Part shown: positions 17,701 to 25,684 of the stretch, piece after piece
Layout of the letters: each line of letters starts with the position of its first letter
How positions within the stretch are numbered: position 1 is the stretch's first letter
Assembly (NCBI GenBank): GCA_021413845.1
Contig: JAIOPP010000099.1
Span: 1 to 64,000, forward strand
Direction: 5' to 3'
From: Planctomycetia bacterium
Lineage (GTDB): Bacteria; Planctomycetota; Planctomycetia; Pirellulales; PNKZ01
Length of the DNA stretch: 64,000 nucleotides
Position numbers and translations under genes: made by a program
The notes under the pieces: generated by a model
Told to the model about the DNA's origin: nothing
What the model saw: only the letters and a program-made list of their open reading frames with translations
Database searches by the model: none

Positions 17701-19162
17701 GCGCTTCATAGCCGACGGGAACCTTCACGCCGGAGAGCAACGGATCGGTGTGGGAACTGGCGCGCGACGCCGCGGCGGGAGCACCATCGACCGTCGATGA
17801 TGATCCCGTCGGGACGTCTTTCGTGCCGAGAAGTTCGAGCTCGAACAGGCTGGCCCATTGCTGCTCTTTTTGGCTCACGACCGTGAGCCGGACGTAGCGC
17901 ACGTCGCCGGCCTTGAACCGATGCAAATGCAACTGATTCGGCGGGGCGTCGGCCGTTTGGTCGACGAGCATTTTCCAAGCTTTCGTATCGGCCGAGCCTT
18001 CGAGCCGGTAGCGGTAATCGCTCTTCCCCATCTCCCACACGATGCGGCAGCCGGTGAGCTCCGTCGGCTTGCCGAGATCGACCTGGAGCCATTCGCCATG
18101 CTGGGCGCCGTCGGCACACCAGCGGGTATCGAAGCTCCCGTCGACCGCCCCGGCCGTCTCGTTCCCTCCTTGGAACGATGAGGCGGTGACGGGCTTGTTG
18201 AACGCGACGTTTTCCTTCGTCGTGCCATTTCCAGGCGAAGAGCCGGTGCCGAGCGAGGCGCCGTCTTTCTTCGGCGGAGTCGCTTGAGCGGGCGCCTTTT
18301 GCGGCTGCGGGCCCTTCGCTTGCGGCGGCTTCAGCTGATCTTGCCACTCGAACTTGTGCGTCGCGGCGTCGAACTTCTTCAGATACTCATCGGCCGGCTT
18401 ATCGCAGGCCCAGAGCAAGCCGCGAGTGACCATGTCGAGATAGCGCGGATCGGCGCAGGTGTAGCTGTTGTGGCCGAGCGTCGTCGCGAAGACGCGGGTC
18501 TTATCCTGATAGTTGTTCGTCCAAGTGACGACCGCTTCGACGTCTTTCTCGGTGCCGTCTTTTTGCTTGATGTGTTGCTTCCCCTTTTGCAACGGATGGG
18601 CCGAGTCGAACACCTTCACGTTGTTGTATAGTTCTTCGTTGATCGTCGTCCATTCGGGCGTCGCTTTCAGAGACGGATGCGCCGCGTCGACGTTCGTGAT
18701 CGAGATCGGCTCTTGCGGGCCGTGGCCGGTCGAGTGGACTCCGCAGAACTTAAACCATTCGTCGGTGCCGCTGCGGTAGCAATGCATGGCACAATGCAAG
18801 AGCACGGCTGGAGTGCCGGCCTTATGCGGCGCGAGTACTTTGTCCATCCATTCCTGTTCCTTCACGCTCGCAAAACATTCGTCGTGCAGGATTACGTCGA
18901 AGCCTTTGGCCCACTCGGGATCTTCGTAGAGCTTGATCTTGGCATCGGTCGAACTGCCGCCGTCTTGCACGACGGTGAACTCGACATGGGCCCGAGCCGA
19001 AACGCCGTCGGCGATGATCCGCTTTTGAAAGGTGTAGTCGTGGCAACAACCGCCGACGATCAGAAGCGCCTTAAGCGGCTTCGGCGGCTCGGCAGCGCGA
19101 GCACTCGGCGCGAAACTGATCGCCGCGAGCGCGAGGAGTGCGAGAGACGTGAACTGTTTCAT
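14702..19162 (-). CDS. Giant secreted ThuA / F5-8 discoidin / PVC propeller / cytochrome c fusion
   Basis: 1486 residues from the ATG at 19160-19162, with a clear Sec signal peptide (MKQFTSLALLALAAISFAPSARA). In order: a ThuA glutamine-amidotransferase-like domain (about 30-255, starting KALLIVGGCCHD), a P/Q/K-rich linker, an F5/8 type C discoidin carbohydrate-binding domain (about 315-445), a PVC-type sorbosone-dehydrogenase-like beta-propeller (about 480-820), a HEAT-like helical stretch, and a terminal cytochrome c domain with the haem motif CINCH near residue 1365. The set points to periplasmic oxidation of a sugar or glycan with electrons passed to the haem. ThuA joined to the PVC cytochrome proteins is characteristic of planctomycetes. 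Substrate unknown. Confidence 0.9.
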   Translation of the reverse strand: MKQFTSLALLALAAISFAPSARAAEPPKPLKALLIVGGCCHDYTFQKRIIADGVSARAHVEFTVVQDGGSSTDAKIKLYEDPEWAKGFDVILHDECFASVKEQEWMDKVLAPHKAGTPAVLLHCAMHCYRSGTDEWFKFCGVHSTGHGPQEPISITNVDAAHPSLKATPEWTTINEELYNNVKVFDSAHPLQKGKQHIKQKDGTEKDVEAVVTWTNNYQDKTRVFATTLGHNSYTCADPRYLDMVTRGLLWACDKPADEYLKKFDAATHKFEWQDQLKPPQAKGPQPQKAPAQATPPKKDGASLGTGSSPGNGTTKENVAFNKPVTASSFQGGNETAGAVDGSFDTRWCADGAQHGEWLQVDLGKPTELTGCRIVWEMGKSDYRYRLEGSADTKAWKMLVDQTADAPPNQLHLHRFKAGDVRYVRLTVVSQKEQQWASLFELELLGTKDVPTGSSSTVDGAPAAASRASSHTDPLLSGVKVPVGYEALVFAAPPNVSYPTCLSAAPTGELYVGVDENGSLDRAPNRGKVVKCIDTDGDGRADRFQDFAKMDSPRGLIYDDGSLYVLHPPKLSVFHDTDGDGKSDTSETLVDGIGFDLNFRGADHTTNGIRLGIDGWIYIAVGDYGFIKARGKDGREQQLHGGGVARVRTDGSGLELVSVGQRNIYDVAIDPFMNLFTRDNTNDGGGWNVRLSHVVPLGNYGYPRLYMNFPGEFVEPLADYGGGSPCGALYLDEPQAFGPELGRGLYTVEWGRSGIMRHPLTPKGATFEAKEETFISVPRPTDMDVDGMGNLFISSWRDGSFTYSGPMVGYLLKVRKKDAQPEVFPDLRKQSDEELIAGIASPSGVKRLASQRELLRRSKTMAANKTKQVAEDLRKHSRSDIDLAARTAAVFTQVQFPPFTPLLTSDDFEPETIETWIRALSDSPHGRETFIQGDGPTALVATLGISNPRARLVAASAIARLDLRALNGSIVPLTADADPTVAHVAINALVQLKAIDECLKPLSDPATKPELFAGCCRVLQGLHEPKVVDGLLAALETNKSDDAKRRLVASALCRLHFREDVWDGTWWSTRPDTTGPYYKPVAWSETKRIGTALEALRGRGDAAWSDWLAVEALRNRFELSGADRALTAYMQSHPQERPAMLRLLGTKLNFLKYAGDYVASIALDGSAPIDERIAACGLLTRRANSGGLETALGTFARLDGAAIRAKPQLGTARTEFLRAVAIPPNLDELERFAFGSVPERSTLAFAVMLIMTQEANTPPAARERVNGAIEKGWKTPALTPDLLRAIALTDADAFADRVLALRKSESEPIRAAAEHAAKELRLDDRAKDAKTIAQLNFDEVQAKVLGRNGNAAVGAKLFGKQGCINCHAVAANEPPKGPFLGGIATRYPRKELVESILKPSAKIAQGFETQYVVTDDGLSQEGFIVRESGDEIELRNQNGVSKVIPKKSIEERGKRELSIMPTGLADRLTLDDLTAILAYLETLKGK

Positions 19163-19285
19163 AGCGAATGTCCTTAAAAAAGGAGACGGGAGAACGATGC
19201 GAGCCCTAACACGATAGTTGCCGCCGTGGGCGCAGGGAAGCGCCGCAGCGCGTGCCGCACGGCAATTCAAGCGATCGAAACCGGC

Positions 19286-20335
19286 TTATGCCGTCGGGCG
19301 AACGATCACCCGACCGGTGACGCCACCCTTGAGAATGCGCTCGACTTGCGCCGGCACATCGGCGAGCGCCGCTTCCGTGGCGAGTTCGGCGAGCAGCGGC
19401 AGGCGCCAAGCGTCGGCGAGGTTCGACCAGATTCGCTCGCGCTGCGCCTGCGGACACTCGACCGAATCGATGCCGACGAGGTCGACCCCGCGCAAGATGA
19501 ACGGCATCACCGTGAGCGGCACGTCCACACCGCCAACGAGTCCGCAAGCCGCGACGACTCCCATGCGGTTCATGCTGCGCACGAGCGTCGCGAGCGTGAT
19601 TCCACCGACCGTATCGACCGCGCCGGCGAAGCGAGTTTTCAGCAAGGGCTTCGTCGTCGCATCTTCGACATCGGCGCGGGCAAGAAATTGCTTGGCGCCG
19701 AGCTTGGTGAGCAACTCCTTCGCCTCGGCTTTGCCTGTGACCGCGGTTACTTCGTAGCCGAGCTTCGCGAGCAGCCCGACGGCAATCGAGCCGACCCCGC
19801 CCGATGCGCCGGTGACGACGACCTCGCCGCTTGCCGGGGCGACGCCGCGCGCGATGAGCGCTTCGACGCATTGCGCCGCCGTGAGCCCTGCCGTGCCGTA
19901 GATCATCGCCGCGCGCGGATCGAGCTTCGACGGCAGCTTCACGGCCCACGCGGCCGGCACGCGCACGTAGCCGGCCATGCCGCCCCAAGTGTTCTGCCCG
20001 AGGTCGTGTCCGGTGACGACGACGGCATCGCCGACGCGAATCTCGGTCGCGGCGCCTGCCGTGTTCGCGACCGCGACGACGGTCCCCGCCGCATCGATGC
20101 CCGGCACGTGGGGGAACTTTCTGGTGACGGCGGGATTGCCGGTCGCCGAAAGGGCGTCTTTGAAGTTCAGCGAGGAATACGCGACCCGAATCAGGAGCTC
20201 GCCCGGGGGCAGTTCGTCGATCGACTTGGTCGTGATTTCCCCCCGAACCCCGGCGGCGTCCTTCGTGACTAAGTAACAAGGGAAGCGAACGTCGCCGGCG
20301 GGTGCGTCGTTCGAGGATGGGGCGGCGTGCGACAT
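19286..20335 (-). CDS. Acrylyl-CoA reductase / YhdH-like quinone oxidoreductase
   Basis: 349 residues from the ATG at 20333-20335, which has GAAGGGA a suitable distance upstream; an ATG six codons earlier (20353) is the alternative. This is the zinc-less MDR fold: SSLNFKDALSATG near the N-terminus, PGIDAAGTV, and the cofactor loop TGASGGVGSIAVGLLAKLGY, which matches the YhdH/AcuI group. AcuI reduces acrylyl-CoA to propionyl-CoA with NADPH. The methylmalonyl-CoA genes elsewhere in the window use the same metabolite family, but they are far away, so no functional link is claimed. Confidence 0.85.
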   Translation of the reverse strand: MSHAAPSSNDAPAGDVRFPCYLVTKDAAGVRGEITTKSIDELPPGELLIRVAYSSLNFKDALSATGNPAVTRKFPHVPGIDAAGTVVAVANTAGAATEIRVGDAVVVTGHDLGQNTWGGMAGYVRVPAAWAVKLPSKLDPRAAMIYGTAGLTAAQCVEALIARGVAPASGEVVVTGASGGVGSIAVGLLAKLGYEVTAVTGKAEAKELLTKLGAKQFLARADVEDATTKPLLKTRFAGAVDTVGGITLATLVRSMNRMGVVAACGLVGGVDVPLTVMPFILRGVDLVGIDSVECPQAQRERIWSNLADAWRLPLLAELATEAALADVPAQVERILKGGVTGRVIVRPTA

Positions 20336-20532
20336 CGGCGTGGTTCCCTTCATGTCGGAGCGAAAGTCGGAATACGACGGCGGAGCGAACCATTCGAGCC
20401 GCTTTGCCGTAGAAAGCAACCGCCGTAAACGTCGAGACAAGTCGATATCTTACGGCTTCAAACCGCAATTGCGTGTAGCGTGTAAGAACTTCGGCTGGCC
20501 TCGGTATATCAGTGAGAGGGGCAGGTCGGGAC

Positions 20533-20561
20533 TTGGACGACAGCCCGGTGGACCCTATAAT
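20533..20561 (+). promoter_or_regulatory. Sigma70-type promoter for trxA
   Basis: TTGGAC at 20533-20538 and a perfect TATAAT at 20556-20561, spaced exactly 17 bp. Transcription would start near 20568, leaving a leader of about 57 bases before the ATG. Confidence 0.7.
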
Positions 20562-20624
20562 TCGCCTGCATTACAACTTCGTCGCCAACAGCCAATCAAT
20601 AACTTTTCGTTGAGGAGTAGTCTC

Positions 20625-20951
20625 ATGGGTGCCAATACGGTCGAATTCACGGATGCGAATTTCGATGCGGAAGTACTTAAATCGGGCCAAGCCGTGTTGG
20701 TCGACTTCTGGGCTCCGTGGTGTGGCCCTTGCCGTCAGATCGCGCCGATGATCGATGCCTTAGCGGCCGAATATGCCGGTTCGATCAAGGTCGGCAAGGT
20801 CAACGTCGACGACAGCCCGCAAGCGGCCGGAGCTTACGGAGTGCAAAGCATTCCGACGTTGATGATCTTCAAGGGTGGCGAAGTGGTCGATCGCTTCGTC
20901 GGTGCGAAGCCGAAGAGCGTGCTGCAAGCGGCGCTGGATGCGGCTAAGTAA
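20625..20951 (+). CDS. trxA: Thioredoxin
   Basis: 108 residues from the ATG at 20625, preceded by GAGGAG (20612-20617). It has the active site WCGPC, the cis-proline region SIPTLMIFKGG and the classic length of thioredoxin 1. It reduces disulfides of cytoplasmic proteins using thioredoxin reductase. The gene is monocistronic: a near-consensus promoter lies upstream and a strong stem followed by a T-run lies downstream. Confidence 0.95.
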   Translation: MGANTVEFTDANFDAEVLKSGQAVLVDFWAPWCGPCRQIAPMIDALAAEYAGSIKVGKVNVDDSPQAAGAYGVQSIPTLMIFKGGEVVDRFVGAKPKSVLQAALDAAK

Positions 20952-20953
20952 GC

Positions 20954-20982
20954 AGGGGTCGGGCGTCAGGGGTCGGGGGTCA
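20954..20982 (+). repeat. GGTCAGGGGTCGGGGGTC-type purine-rich repeat, copy 2
   Basis: Directly after the trxA stop. It shares GTCAGGGGTCGGGGGTC exactly with the copy upstream of ettA. Confidence 0.6.
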
Positions 20983-20998
20983 GAAAACCAGAAGTCTT

Positions 20999-21073
20999 CT
21001 CGCGGGGAGGAGGCTGGGCCGAGGTGCTGCCGAGTTGCGGCGCTTCGGTCTTGCTTCCTCCTCGCGGTTTTTT
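20999..21073 (+). terminator. Rho-independent terminator after trxA
   Basis: CGCGGGGAGGAGGC at 21001-21014 pairs with CTTCCTCCTCGCGG near 21054-21067, followed directly by six T residues. Confidence 0.7.
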
Positions 21074-21086
21074 ATGCCCTGAGTCG

Positions 21087-21551
21087 CTAGCTTTTGTTAA
21101 CGAACTCTAAGAACTGCTCCGCAGACGTAAATCGATGTGATTCGGCTTCTGCTCGTCGAGCTTCGATTTTATCGAATAGGTTCTTTGTCGGGCGCACATC
21201 CAAGCGTCTCACTCCGTATTCCGTGTCGATCCATAGTAGGGATTCGTCGCCAGCGGAGAATTCAAACTGCTTTTCGTTTCGGAAGCGAACTCTCCAGAGC
21301 TTGAGATCTCTCAGATACTCCAAGTCCAAAGGATAATCTGAAAGAACGAAGAGGTATTCCGCCTTTGCAGGGAAGATTCCGCGCGCTCGCCAAGCATATT
21401 TCGTCTCTAGATTTCCAAAGCTTCGGTAGTGGGCCTCACCTGTGCCACCCGAACTGAGCAAGCTCCAAAGAAGCGAAATCGCCATCATTCCGATAATGAC
21501 ATTGAGCGCAGTTCGGAAGTACGGTGACCTTTCCGTTTGGACTGCGGCCAT
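21087..21551 (-). CDS. Single-span membrane protein, function unknown
   Basis: 154 residues. One N-terminal membrane segment (about residues 15-33, ALNVIIGMMAISLLWSLL) is followed by a soluble domain with alternating charged and aromatic residues (YLFVLSDYPLDLEYLRDLKLWRVRF). No family is recognised. The base composition is visibly lower in GC than the neighbouring genes, so it may be acquired or a fast-evolving orphan. It converges with trxA across the terminator. The normal amino-acid composition supports a real protein, but this is one of the weaker calls. Confidence 0.55.
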   Translation of the reverse strand: MAAVQTERSPYFRTALNVIIGMMAISLLWSLLSSGGTGEAHYRSFGNLETKYAWRARGIFPAKAEYLFVLSDYPLDLEYLRDLKLWRVRFRNEKQFEFSAGDESLLWIDTEYGVRRLDVRPTKNLFDKIEARRAEAESHRFTSAEQFLEFVNKS

Positions 21552-21584
21552 CTAACACCGTGGTGGTGGACGTGAGCGTTTTTC

Positions 21585-21605
21585 AGACTGCTAGTCTAAC
21601 GTTAG
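21585..21605. promoter_or_regulatory. Two overlapping palindromes in a divergent intergenic region
   Basis: AGACTGCTAGTCT (21585-21597) and CTAACGTTAG (21596-21605) are both perfect palindromes and overlap by two bases. They lie between the divergent membrane-protein gene (-) and coiled-coil gene (+), a position that fits an operator. Confidence 0.35.
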
Positions 21606-21797
21606 GGAAGTTCAGCACCACATGCATCGCCGGCGGCGTTAATCTTTCTGCAAAATCTCCAAACTGCCGTCAACTTCATCGCGCCGATTGCCGATTTACG
21701 TGGCTGTAAGACTTTGCCGGTTGTGGCGATTGCGCGGCCCTCGGGCTGCTAGCGTCGACACGACTTCGGCGACCCGATCAGCGGCGCGAGGTGCGGC

Positions 21798-23720
21798 ATG
21801 GCGAAGAAAACGCGGAACGAAACCCGATCGCGAACCACGGACGAAACCGGCAGCCGGTTCTTGTCGACCGATACGCGCGTCGACCCGCCGCACGGAGAAC
21901 GCCGCGAGGCGGAAGACGCGCTCGCCGGCGACGAACTTGCCGACGATGAACTCGGCGAATCGGCCCACGATGAGTCTGCCCACGACGACGCTTTGCTCGA
22001 CGACGCGACGGTGCTTGAAGACTCTTCCGTCGATGCGGAAAGCGATGCTCAAGAACTCGACGAGGTCGAGCCCGTCGTCGTCGACTTGGAAGCGGTCGAG
22101 TTGTTGCGCAATCAGGCGCGGCAATTGGCCGTGCATCTGAGGTCGCGGCAGCAAGAGTTGGATCGTCGCGAGTCGGAGTGGCAACGGCAACTGGCGCTGC
22201 ACGATCAAGATCGTCGCACGGCGCAGGCCTGGCTTACCGAACGCCGGTTGGAGCTGGCCGACCGCGAGTCGGGCTTCGCGGCCCGCGAGGCCGAGATCGA
22301 GCAACGCTACATCAAGCTGACGGAGATCCAAAGCGCAGCGACCGACGTGTGGAACGAAGTCGAAGCGGCGCAGCAGGCCCGTGATGAAGCGCTAAAGGAA
22401 ATCGCCGACTTGGCGGCACGGCGCGAGCGCGAATTCGAAGAGCGCACCGCACAGGTCGCAATGGAAGCCGGCGCGGCGATGGCGGCGCAGCGCAGTGCTC
22501 TGGCGGAAGTCGAAGCGCGGCGCGAAGAACTGCAAGCGACGATCGACGACGTTCGCCGGCAGCAAGCGGAAATCGCTTCGCAACGCGCCGCGAGTCTTAA
22601 CGAAGTCGAAGAGACCGTGGCTCGACACTACGAAGAGCTCCAGCGGACGAAAGCCGACTGGCAGGAATCGGTGCGACTGAAAGCCGCCGAGCACGAAGCC
22701 TTGGTGCTGGCGCGCGACGAAGCTTTCGAGCAGCGGCGCGCCGAGTTGGAACAACTGGCGATCGAGCATCAAACGCAGATTCAAGCGGCCCGAGCGGAAG
22801 CGGAGCGGAGCGCGCTGCGCACGAGCGAAGAGCTGCGTGCCGAGCAGATCGAAGCGGCGCGCGTGCTCGAAGCCCGGCACGAAGACCTGCGCCGCCGGCG
22901 CGAAGAGATTGAGCGCACGGCCGCCGAGCCGAGCGAATATCAAGTGAAAATGCAGGCCGAGCTCGACGAGCGCGAAGCGGAGCTCGGTCGACGAGAATCG
23001 GCCGTCGGCGAACAGGAGCTACGATTGAAGTCGGCGATGATCGAGTGGGAGCGACTGCGCGCGGAGTTAGAAGAACAACGGGAGCGATTGGCCGCGCAAA
23101 GCAGAAGCGACCGACTCGAAGCGGCGGAATTGCGGCGGCGCGCGGAAATGGAGTTGAACGAGCGGCGCGAGTCGCTCGAACGCCACGGCGAACAACTCGA
23201 TTTCCGCCGCGCCGCGATTCGCCGAGAACAAGACGAGCTCGCCGCCTCGCAACGCGAAACGCTCGAGATGCGACTCGCCGCCGAAGAACTCTGGACGCAG
23301 CTCTCGGGCAGCGTCCCGCCGGCCGCTTTGACCGAACAAGTGGCCCGTCTGCGGGGCAAGTTGAGCGAGCAGTATCGCTTGGTGCAGATCGATCTTTCGG
23401 CGCAGGCCGGCGAGCTCGAATCGTTGCGCGTCGACCTCGCGAACGAAAGCGAACGGATGCGGACGCAATCGCTCGAATTGCGGCGTTGGGCCGATGCCCG
23501 GAGCGAAGAGATCGAGCAGCAAGCGGCCTATCTCACGCACCGCGAAGCGGAACTCGAACGGCAAGACTCCGATCTGCTGCAGCGCGGCCAAGCGTGGCGA
23601 CAAGAGCGGTTCCAACTCGAGCAGGAAGTTCGCCGACTGCAAAGTGAACTGCGCCGCGCAGGCCTGGAACTGCCGCCGCAACCCGCGATGGCGGAACGCC
23701 GCCGCGCGATGGCGATGTAG
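21798..23720 (+). CDS. Large coiled-coil protein
   Basis: 640 residues from the ATG at 21798. An acidic, disordered N-terminal ~95 residues (D/E/A-rich) is followed by ~530 residues of almost uninterrupted coiled coil, rich in E, R, A, L and Q with heptad spacing, and a short P/R/M tail. There is no signal peptide or membrane segment and no SMC-type ATPase domain. Such proteins in planctomycetes are usually annotated as hypothetical; a cytoskeletal, scaffold or secretion-related role is possible. Composition and frame quality make it a secure gene, but the function is unknown. Confidence 0.75.
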   Translation: MAKKTRNETRSRTTDETGSRFLSTDTRVDPPHGERREAEDALAGDELADDELGESAHDESAHDDALLDDATVLEDSSVDAESDAQELDEVEPVVVDLEAVELLRNQARQLAVHLRSRQQELDRRESEWQRQLALHDQDRRTAQAWLTERRLELADRESGFAAREAEIEQRYIKLTEIQSAATDVWNEVEAAQQARDEALKEIADLAARREREFEERTAQVAMEAGAAMAAQRSALAEVEARREELQATIDDVRRQQAEIASQRAASLNEVEETVARHYEELQRTKADWQESVRLKAAEHEALVLARDEAFEQRRAELEQLAIEHQTQIQAARAEAERSALRTSEELRAEQIEAARVLEARHEDLRRRREEIERTAAEPSEYQVKMQAELDEREAELGRRESAVGEQELRLKSAMIEWERLRAELEEQRERLAAQSRSDRLEAAELRRRAEMELNERRESLERHGEQLDFRRAAIRREQDELAASQRETLEMRLAAEELWTQLSGSVPPAALTEQVARLRGKLSEQYRLVQIDLSAQAGELESLRVDLANESERMRTQSLELRRWADARSEEIEQQAAYLTHREAELERQDSDLLQRGQAWRQERFQLEQEVRRLQSELRRAGLELPPQPAMAERRRAMAM

Positions 23721-23735
23721 TCTCCGAGGCGAGCA

Positions 23736-24596
23736 CTATTGGCCGCGCGTCAGCTTCTTGAAGCGGGCCATGAGGTCGCGCGTGATCGGGCCGGGTTCGC
23801 CGTGGCCGATCGTGCGGCTATCGACCTTCACGACCGGAATTACTTCCGCCGCGGTGCCCGTCAGGAAGCATTCGTCGGCGATATAGACATCGTGCTTCGT
23901 GAGCGGAATCTCGCGCACTTCCAAGCCCGCCTCGCGTCCGAGTTGGATCACGGCGTCGCGCGTCACTCCTTCGAGAATGCCGGCCTCGATCGAAGGGGTG
24001 AGCAACTGCTTGTGTCGGATCAAGAAGATGTTGTCGCCCGTGCATTCGGCGACCTCACCTTTGCTGTTGAGCATCAGCGCTTCGATGCAGCCGGCTTGCA
24101 GCCCTTCGATCTTCGCGAGGATGTTGTTCAAGTAATTGAGCGACTTGATGCGCGGCGACAGGGCCGCCGGATGGTTGCGAATCGTGCTCGCCGTGATGAT
24201 CTGGAGCCCCTTCTCGTAGAACTCCGGCGGGTAGAGCGTGATCTTGTCGGCGATGATGATGATCTGCGGATCGCTGGTGCGCGTGGGATCGAGCCCGAGG
24301 CTCCCCGCGCCGCGCGTGACGACGAGGCGGATATAGGCGTCGGACAGATTGTTGACGATCAACGTCTCGAGCACCGCGGCCGTCATCGCTTCGATCGAGA
24401 TCGGGATCTCGAGCCAGATCGACTTCGCCGACTCGTAGAGCCGGCGCAGATGCTCTTGCAGTTGGAAGACCTTGCCGCCGTAGCTGCGCAACCCCTCGAA
24501 GATGCCGTCGCCGTAGAGCAGCCCATGATCGTAGACGCTGATCTTGGCGTCGGCTTTGTCGTAGAACTTTCCGGCGATGTAAATTTTGAGAGACAT
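23736..24596 (-). CDS. ilvE: Branched-chain amino acid aminotransferase
   Basis: 286 residues. Fold-type IV PLP enzyme: YDHGLLYGDGIFEG near residue 22, the PLP lysine in PRIKSLNYLNN (K151) and the C-terminal ECFLTGTAAEV. This matches IlvE, the last step of Val/Leu/Ile synthesis. There is no purine-rich ribosome site: the bases just upstream of the ATG are a pyrimidine-rich repeat (24597-24632 read on the minus strand), so translation may be weak, leaderless or use another signal. It is last in the minus-strand run with the Lol-type genes and lysS. Confidence 0.92.
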   Translation of the reverse strand: MSLKIYIAGKFYDKADAKISVYDHGLLYGDGIFEGLRSYGGKVFQLQEHLRRLYESAKSIWLEIPISIEAMTAAVLETLIVNNLSDAYIRLVVTRGAGSLGLDPTRTSDPQIIIIADKITLYPPEFYEKGLQIITASTIRNHPAALSPRIKSLNYLNNILAKIEGLQAGCIEALMLNSKGEVAECTGDNIFLIRHKQLLTPSIEAGILEGVTRDAVIQLGREAGLEVREIPLTKHDVYIADECFLTGTAAEVIPVVKVDSRTIGHGEPGPITRDLMARFKKLTRGQ

Positions 24597-24632
24597 GGGG
24601 GGAAGGGGTCGGGGGTCAGGGGTCGGGGGGCA
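24597..24632 (+). repeat. GGTCAGGGGTCGGGGGTC-type purine-rich repeat, copy 3
   Basis: Abuts the ilvE start codon on its upstream side and replaces the expected ribosome-binding region. One base differs from the core shared by the other two copies. Confidence 0.6.
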
Positions 24633-24697
24633 GTTCGGAAAAGCACGAGGCGGAACGGATGCGAAAGACTCAGGTGTTTTCTCGCGGTATCGTTCTT

Positions 24698-24714
24698 CGC
24701 TTGCGGTTTCGCGA
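24698..24714 (+). repeat. CGCTTGCGGTTTCGCGA dispersed 17-mer, copy 2
   Basis: Exact match to the copies at 6964-6980 and 35848-35864, in the gap between ilvE and the LolD-like gene. Confidence 0.6.
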
Positions 24715-24808
24715 ACGTTACGAAATTCAATATCGATAAAGTCGGCGGCGCGAGCTGCGTGGCTCGGCCGCCGGCGAATGTGTTCGGGTGTCGTACGTTT
24801 TTGCTTCG

Positions 24809-25609
24809 CTACGGTTCGACGCGGCCTTCTACCAAGCGTACGATTCTATCGGCCTGTTCGGCAATGGCTAGGTCGTGGGTGACCATGACTATAGTGAGGT
24901 TTTCGCGTTCGTTCAACGACCGCAGGATGCGCAGAATGTCGTTGCCGGTCGAGCGGTCGAGGTTTCCGGTCGGTTCGTCGGCCAGCAACACTTTCGGTCC
25001 GGTGATCAAGGCTCGGGCGATCGCGGTGCGCTGCATTTCGCCGCCGGAAAGCTCCCGCGGTTTGTGATGCAAGCGGTGCCCGAGGCCGACGATCTCTAAC
25101 AGACGCTTAGCCTCGGCTTCATGTTCGCGCCGGCGGCGCCAGTATTTGAAAACGCCGTCGGAAATCATGCTCGGCGACAGCACGTTCTCGAGCGCCGTCA
25201 TTTCCGGCAGCAGATGATAAAACTGAAAGATCAGGCCGAATTGCGTGTTTCGCAGCACGTCGCACTCGCGCGTCGGGCGGTTGTCGATCCGCCGGCCGTC
25301 GAGCCGAACCTCTCCCTGGTCGGGCCGATCGAGCGTGCCGAGCAGATGCAGTAGCGTACTTTTTCCGGAGCCGCTCGAGCCGATGATCGCGAGAAATTCC
25401 CCTCGATGCACTTGGAGCGTTGCGCCCCGCAGCACCGGAATCTTGTGCGCTCCTTTGAAGTAGTTTTTCTGTAGGTCGACCGCCTCGATATGGATCTGCT
25501 GCGGATCGACGACCGGGGCCGGATCGGCTTCCTCGGCCTTCAGCAATTGCAGGCGCGGCGAAAGGCGCTGCCCTTCGTCGGACGTTGGGCGCGGTTGCGA
25601 GGGAGACAT
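24809..25609 (-). CDS. LolD-like ABC transporter ATPase
   Basis: 266 residues. Walker A GSSGSGKST near residue 77, signature LSGGEMQR, Walker B VLLADEPTGNLD and the switch THD. The LADEPTGNLD text and the PVLRGATLQVHRGEFLAIIGSSGSGKST opening place it in the MacB/LolD/FtsE group. An N-terminal extension of ~35 residues is not part of the usual domain. It directly follows the FtsX-type permease gene (75 bp gap) and is almost certainly its ATPase, in a lipoprotein-release or related mechanotransmission complex. Confidence 0.88.
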   Translation of the reverse strand: MSPSQPRPTSDEGQRLSPRLQLLKAEEADPAPVVDPQQIHIEAVDLQKNYFKGAHKIPVLRGATLQVHRGEFLAIIGSSGSGKSTLLHLLGTLDRPDQGEVRLDGRRIDNRPTRECDVLRNTQFGLIFQFYHLLPEMTALENVLSPSMISDGVFKYWRRRREHEAEAKRLLEIVGLGHRLHHKPRELSGGEMQRTAIARALITGPKVLLADEPTGNLDRSTGNDILRILRSLNERENLTIVMVTHDLAIAEQADRIVRLVEGRVEP

Positions 25610-25684
25610 GCTTCGTTCTCGGCGGTGGATCGGGCGAAGGGCGTGTAACGCATCTCGGGCGGGGCGGTTGCTGGTCGCGCGACG

